NCBI RefSeq assembly: GCF_004791165.1
Contig: NZ_SRUZ01000007.1
Span: 1 to 64,000 of the forward strand
Length of the DNA: 64,000 nucleotides
Direction: 5' to 3'
Source of the DNA: Mesorhizobium sp. M8A.F.Ca.ET.218.01.1.1
GTDB lineage: Bacteria > Pseudomonadota > Alphaproteobacteria > Rhizobiales > Rhizobiaceae
Shown one piece after another: positions 62,687 to 64,000 of the stretch (the stretch's first letter is position 1; every line of letters starts with the position of its first letter). The notes beneath the pieces are model-generated. The model was not told the DNA's origin. It saw nothing but the letters and a program-made list of their open reading frames with translations, and searched no databases. The translations under genes were made by a program, and so were the position numbers.

Positions 62687-63821
62687 CTTTGGAGATCCTG
62701 TTCCACTGCTTGGTCCAGGCGTCCTCGTTGGTCGCCCAATAGGTCGGATCGGCGAAGGTCAGCGACTTCATCGTGCCCGTCTTGTCGAACGCCGGCAGCT
62801 TCTCGATCTTCTCGGTCAGCTTGACCTTGTTCGGGTCGAGCGACGGCGGATAGCTCTGGCCCTCGGCCACCGCGATCGAGGTCGCCGGGTCGAGCATGAA
62901 GTTGATGAGCTCCTCGCACTCGGCCATCGGCGAGCCCTTCAGGATCAGCATGTCCTCCATCCAGGCATAGGAGCCGGCCGGATCGAGATAGCCGATCGGG
63001 TGGCCCTGGTCCTGCAGCGCGGCGACGCGGCCCGACCAGGCATCGGTGACCACGATCTCGCCCTTGGAAAGCAGATCCATCAGCTCCGCGCCGGAGCTCC
63101 AGAACTTCTTGGCGAGGTCGCGCGTCTCGCGCACCTTGGCCCAGATGGCGTCCATGTCCTTGAGATTGTTGGGATCCTGCCCGGTGGCGAGCGCCGCGTA
63201 CCAGACGCGCGTCGTCATGTCGGAATAGCCGCCGACCTTGCCGGCGTATTTCTTGTCGAGCAGCAGTGCCGCGCCCTTTTCCTTGGCTTCCTCCGGCGAG
63301 ATCACCTTGGTGTTGTAGGCGATACCCGTCGTGCCATAGTCATAGGGCACGGCCGAAAGCTTCGGCGTCAGCTTGCGGAACGGCTCGATCATCGGCTGCA
63401 GCACGTTGGCCATGTTGGGAATGTTGGCCTCGTTGATCTCCGAGGTCAGGCCGGCGTTCACATATTTGATGTAATAGTTGACGCCCGAGGAATGGATGAC
63501 CTGGTAGTCGCCGGGCTTGGCGGTCTTGATCTTGGTGATGATCTCGTCCTCGTCGCCGAACGTGCCCTGGACCACCTTGATCTTGGTCTTGGTCGTGTAG
63601 GGCTGGAAGGCGAACTTGTCGATCGCGTCCTGCACCGTGCCGCCCCAACCGTCGAAGCGAACCTCCTGGACCGCGGCGAGCGCCCGGCCCATCCAGGGCA
63701 TGGAAAGGCCCGCCGAGGCTGCCGCGGCGGCGGTCAGCGTCAGGAAGGTGCGGCGGCTCAAATCGCCATTGGCATATCGGTCGTGCAGTCGTTCCAACCG
63801 CTTTGTGGTGGTCAGTTTCAT
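62679..63821 (-). CDS. extracellular solute-binding protein (PotD-type)
   Basis: A 380-residue periplasmic binding protein. The N-terminus has a Tat-type signal (DLSRRTFLTLTAAAAASAGL ... ALA), then the PotD/PotF family core: VRFDGWGGTVQDAIDKFAFQ, AVPYDYGTTGIAYNTKVISP, KKFWSSGAELMDLLSKGEIV, and EECEELINFM-type C-terminal lobe. AAAGGAGG lies right upstream of ATG 63821. Substrate is most likely a polyamine or quaternary amine. Its ATG overlaps the stop of the permease gene upstream (ATGA). Confidence 0.93.
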   Translation of the reverse strand: MKLTTTKRLERLHDRYANGDLSRRTFLTLTAAAAASAGLSMPWMGRALAAVQEVRFDGWGGTVQDAIDKFAFQPYTTKTKIKVVQGTFGDEDEIITKIKTAKPGDYQVIHSSGVNYYIKYVNAGLTSEINEANIPNMANVLQPMIEPFRKLTPKLSAVPYDYGTTGIAYNTKVISPEEAKEKGAALLLDKKYAGKVGGYSDMTTRVWYAALATGQDPNNLKDMDAIWAKVRETRDLAKKFWSSGAELMDLLSKGEIVVTDAWSGRVAALQDQGHPIGYLDPAGSYAWMEDMLILKGSPMAECEELINFMLDPATSIAVAEGQSYPPSLDPNKVKLTEKIEKLPAFDKTGTMKSLTFADPTYWATNEDAWTKQWNRISKGA

Positions 63822-64000
63822 TGTGTTTCCTCCTTTGGTTCGCCACGTCGTCTCAGTTTTGTCAGGCTTTGCAGGATCAGGCCGCCGATCAGCGGGATGC
63901 CGACGGTCACCAGGATCATCACGGTGCCGAGCGCGTTGATTTCCGGACTGATCGAGATCTTGAGCATGGAAAGGATCTGGGTGGGCATGGTCTCGACGCC
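63818..64000 (-). CDS. ABC transporter permease, partial (PotC-type), C-terminal 60 residues
   Basis: The last 60 residues of a permease run off the window edge: GVETMPTQILSMLKISISPE, then a membrane segment (NALGTVMILVTVGIPLIGGL) and a basic tail (LRRRGEPKEETQ). MPTQILSMLK with the following ISPEINA is the hallmark end of PotC/PotI-type permeases. The stop overlaps the ATG of the binding protein gene. The beginning is beyond base 64000. Confidence 0.85.
   Translation of the reverse strand, partial: GVETMPTQILSMLKISISPEINALGTVMILVTVGIPLIGGLILQSLTKLRRRGEPKEETQ

Overview
The window is a GC-rich chromosomal segment from an alphaproteobacterium of the Rhizobiales, most probably a Mesorhizobium or close relative. 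This rests on recognisable family content: tandem DUF982 proteins, a GcrA-type regulator, a SyrA/ExoX-type exopolysaccharide repressor, a VpsF-type EPS protein, paired LigD and Ku, and dispersed RIME-like palindromes of the CTCCCC...GGGGAG kind. No rRNA, tRNA, CRISPR array, IS transposase or complete phage was seen.

Layout. 0-5 kb: a phage-flavoured regulatory block (S24/XRE repressor, GcrA-like protein, two DUF982 proteins, DUF1376 protein, small replication-type ORF, DUF6456-like protein). 5-12.8 kb: NmrA-type reductase, large membrane acyltransferase with SGNH domain, TetR/alcohol dehydrogenase divergent pair, GntR and XRE regulators. 13-15.5 kb: three very short RiPP-precursor-like genes around a 2-hydroxyacid dehydrogenase. 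15.7-30.3 kb: a surface polysaccharide locus (FAD monooxygenase, GINT1-like glycosyltransferase, Wzz/BY-kinase-like chain-length protein, VpsF, GH5 glycanase, two glycosyltransferases, Wzx-type flippase, two tandem BioF2-type GNAT proteins). 30.4-36 kb: a non-homologous end-joining locus (LigD, Ku, and a BRCT-like/TPR protein translationally coupled to Ku), with a GIY-YIG gene set between inverted copies of a palindromic repeat. 36-43 kb: alpha/beta hydrolase, exonuclease III, an SdrD-B-like membrane protein, a fourth RiPP-like precursor, a WD40 protein, a frameshifted sulfotransferase and a SyrA/ExoX-like protein. 43-49 kb: small exported DUF1236 protein, YghU-type GST, a trypsin-fold protein that appears to have lost its catalytic triad, LysR, SDR, VOC and YdeI proteins. 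49-53.6 kb: a LysR gene divergent from an AhpD-like/NmrA/cupin/MscS operon, ended by an Rrf2 regulator whose own promoter carries the same operator-like sequence as the operon promoter. 53.7-64 kb: a GluR0-like ligand-gated channel, small exported proteins, ABC-F ATPase, GlxA-type regulator, and a PotA-PotD-PotC-type polyamine/organic-amine ABC transporter cut by the window edge.

The most interesting signals are the four scattered leader-peptide genes with no nearby RiPP enzymes, the GIY-YIG gene flanked by REPIN-like repeats together with an empty repeat pair 3 kb away, the BRCT-like protein fused translationally to Ku, and the shared Rrf2 operator. All family names come from reading motifs by eye; no database search was run.
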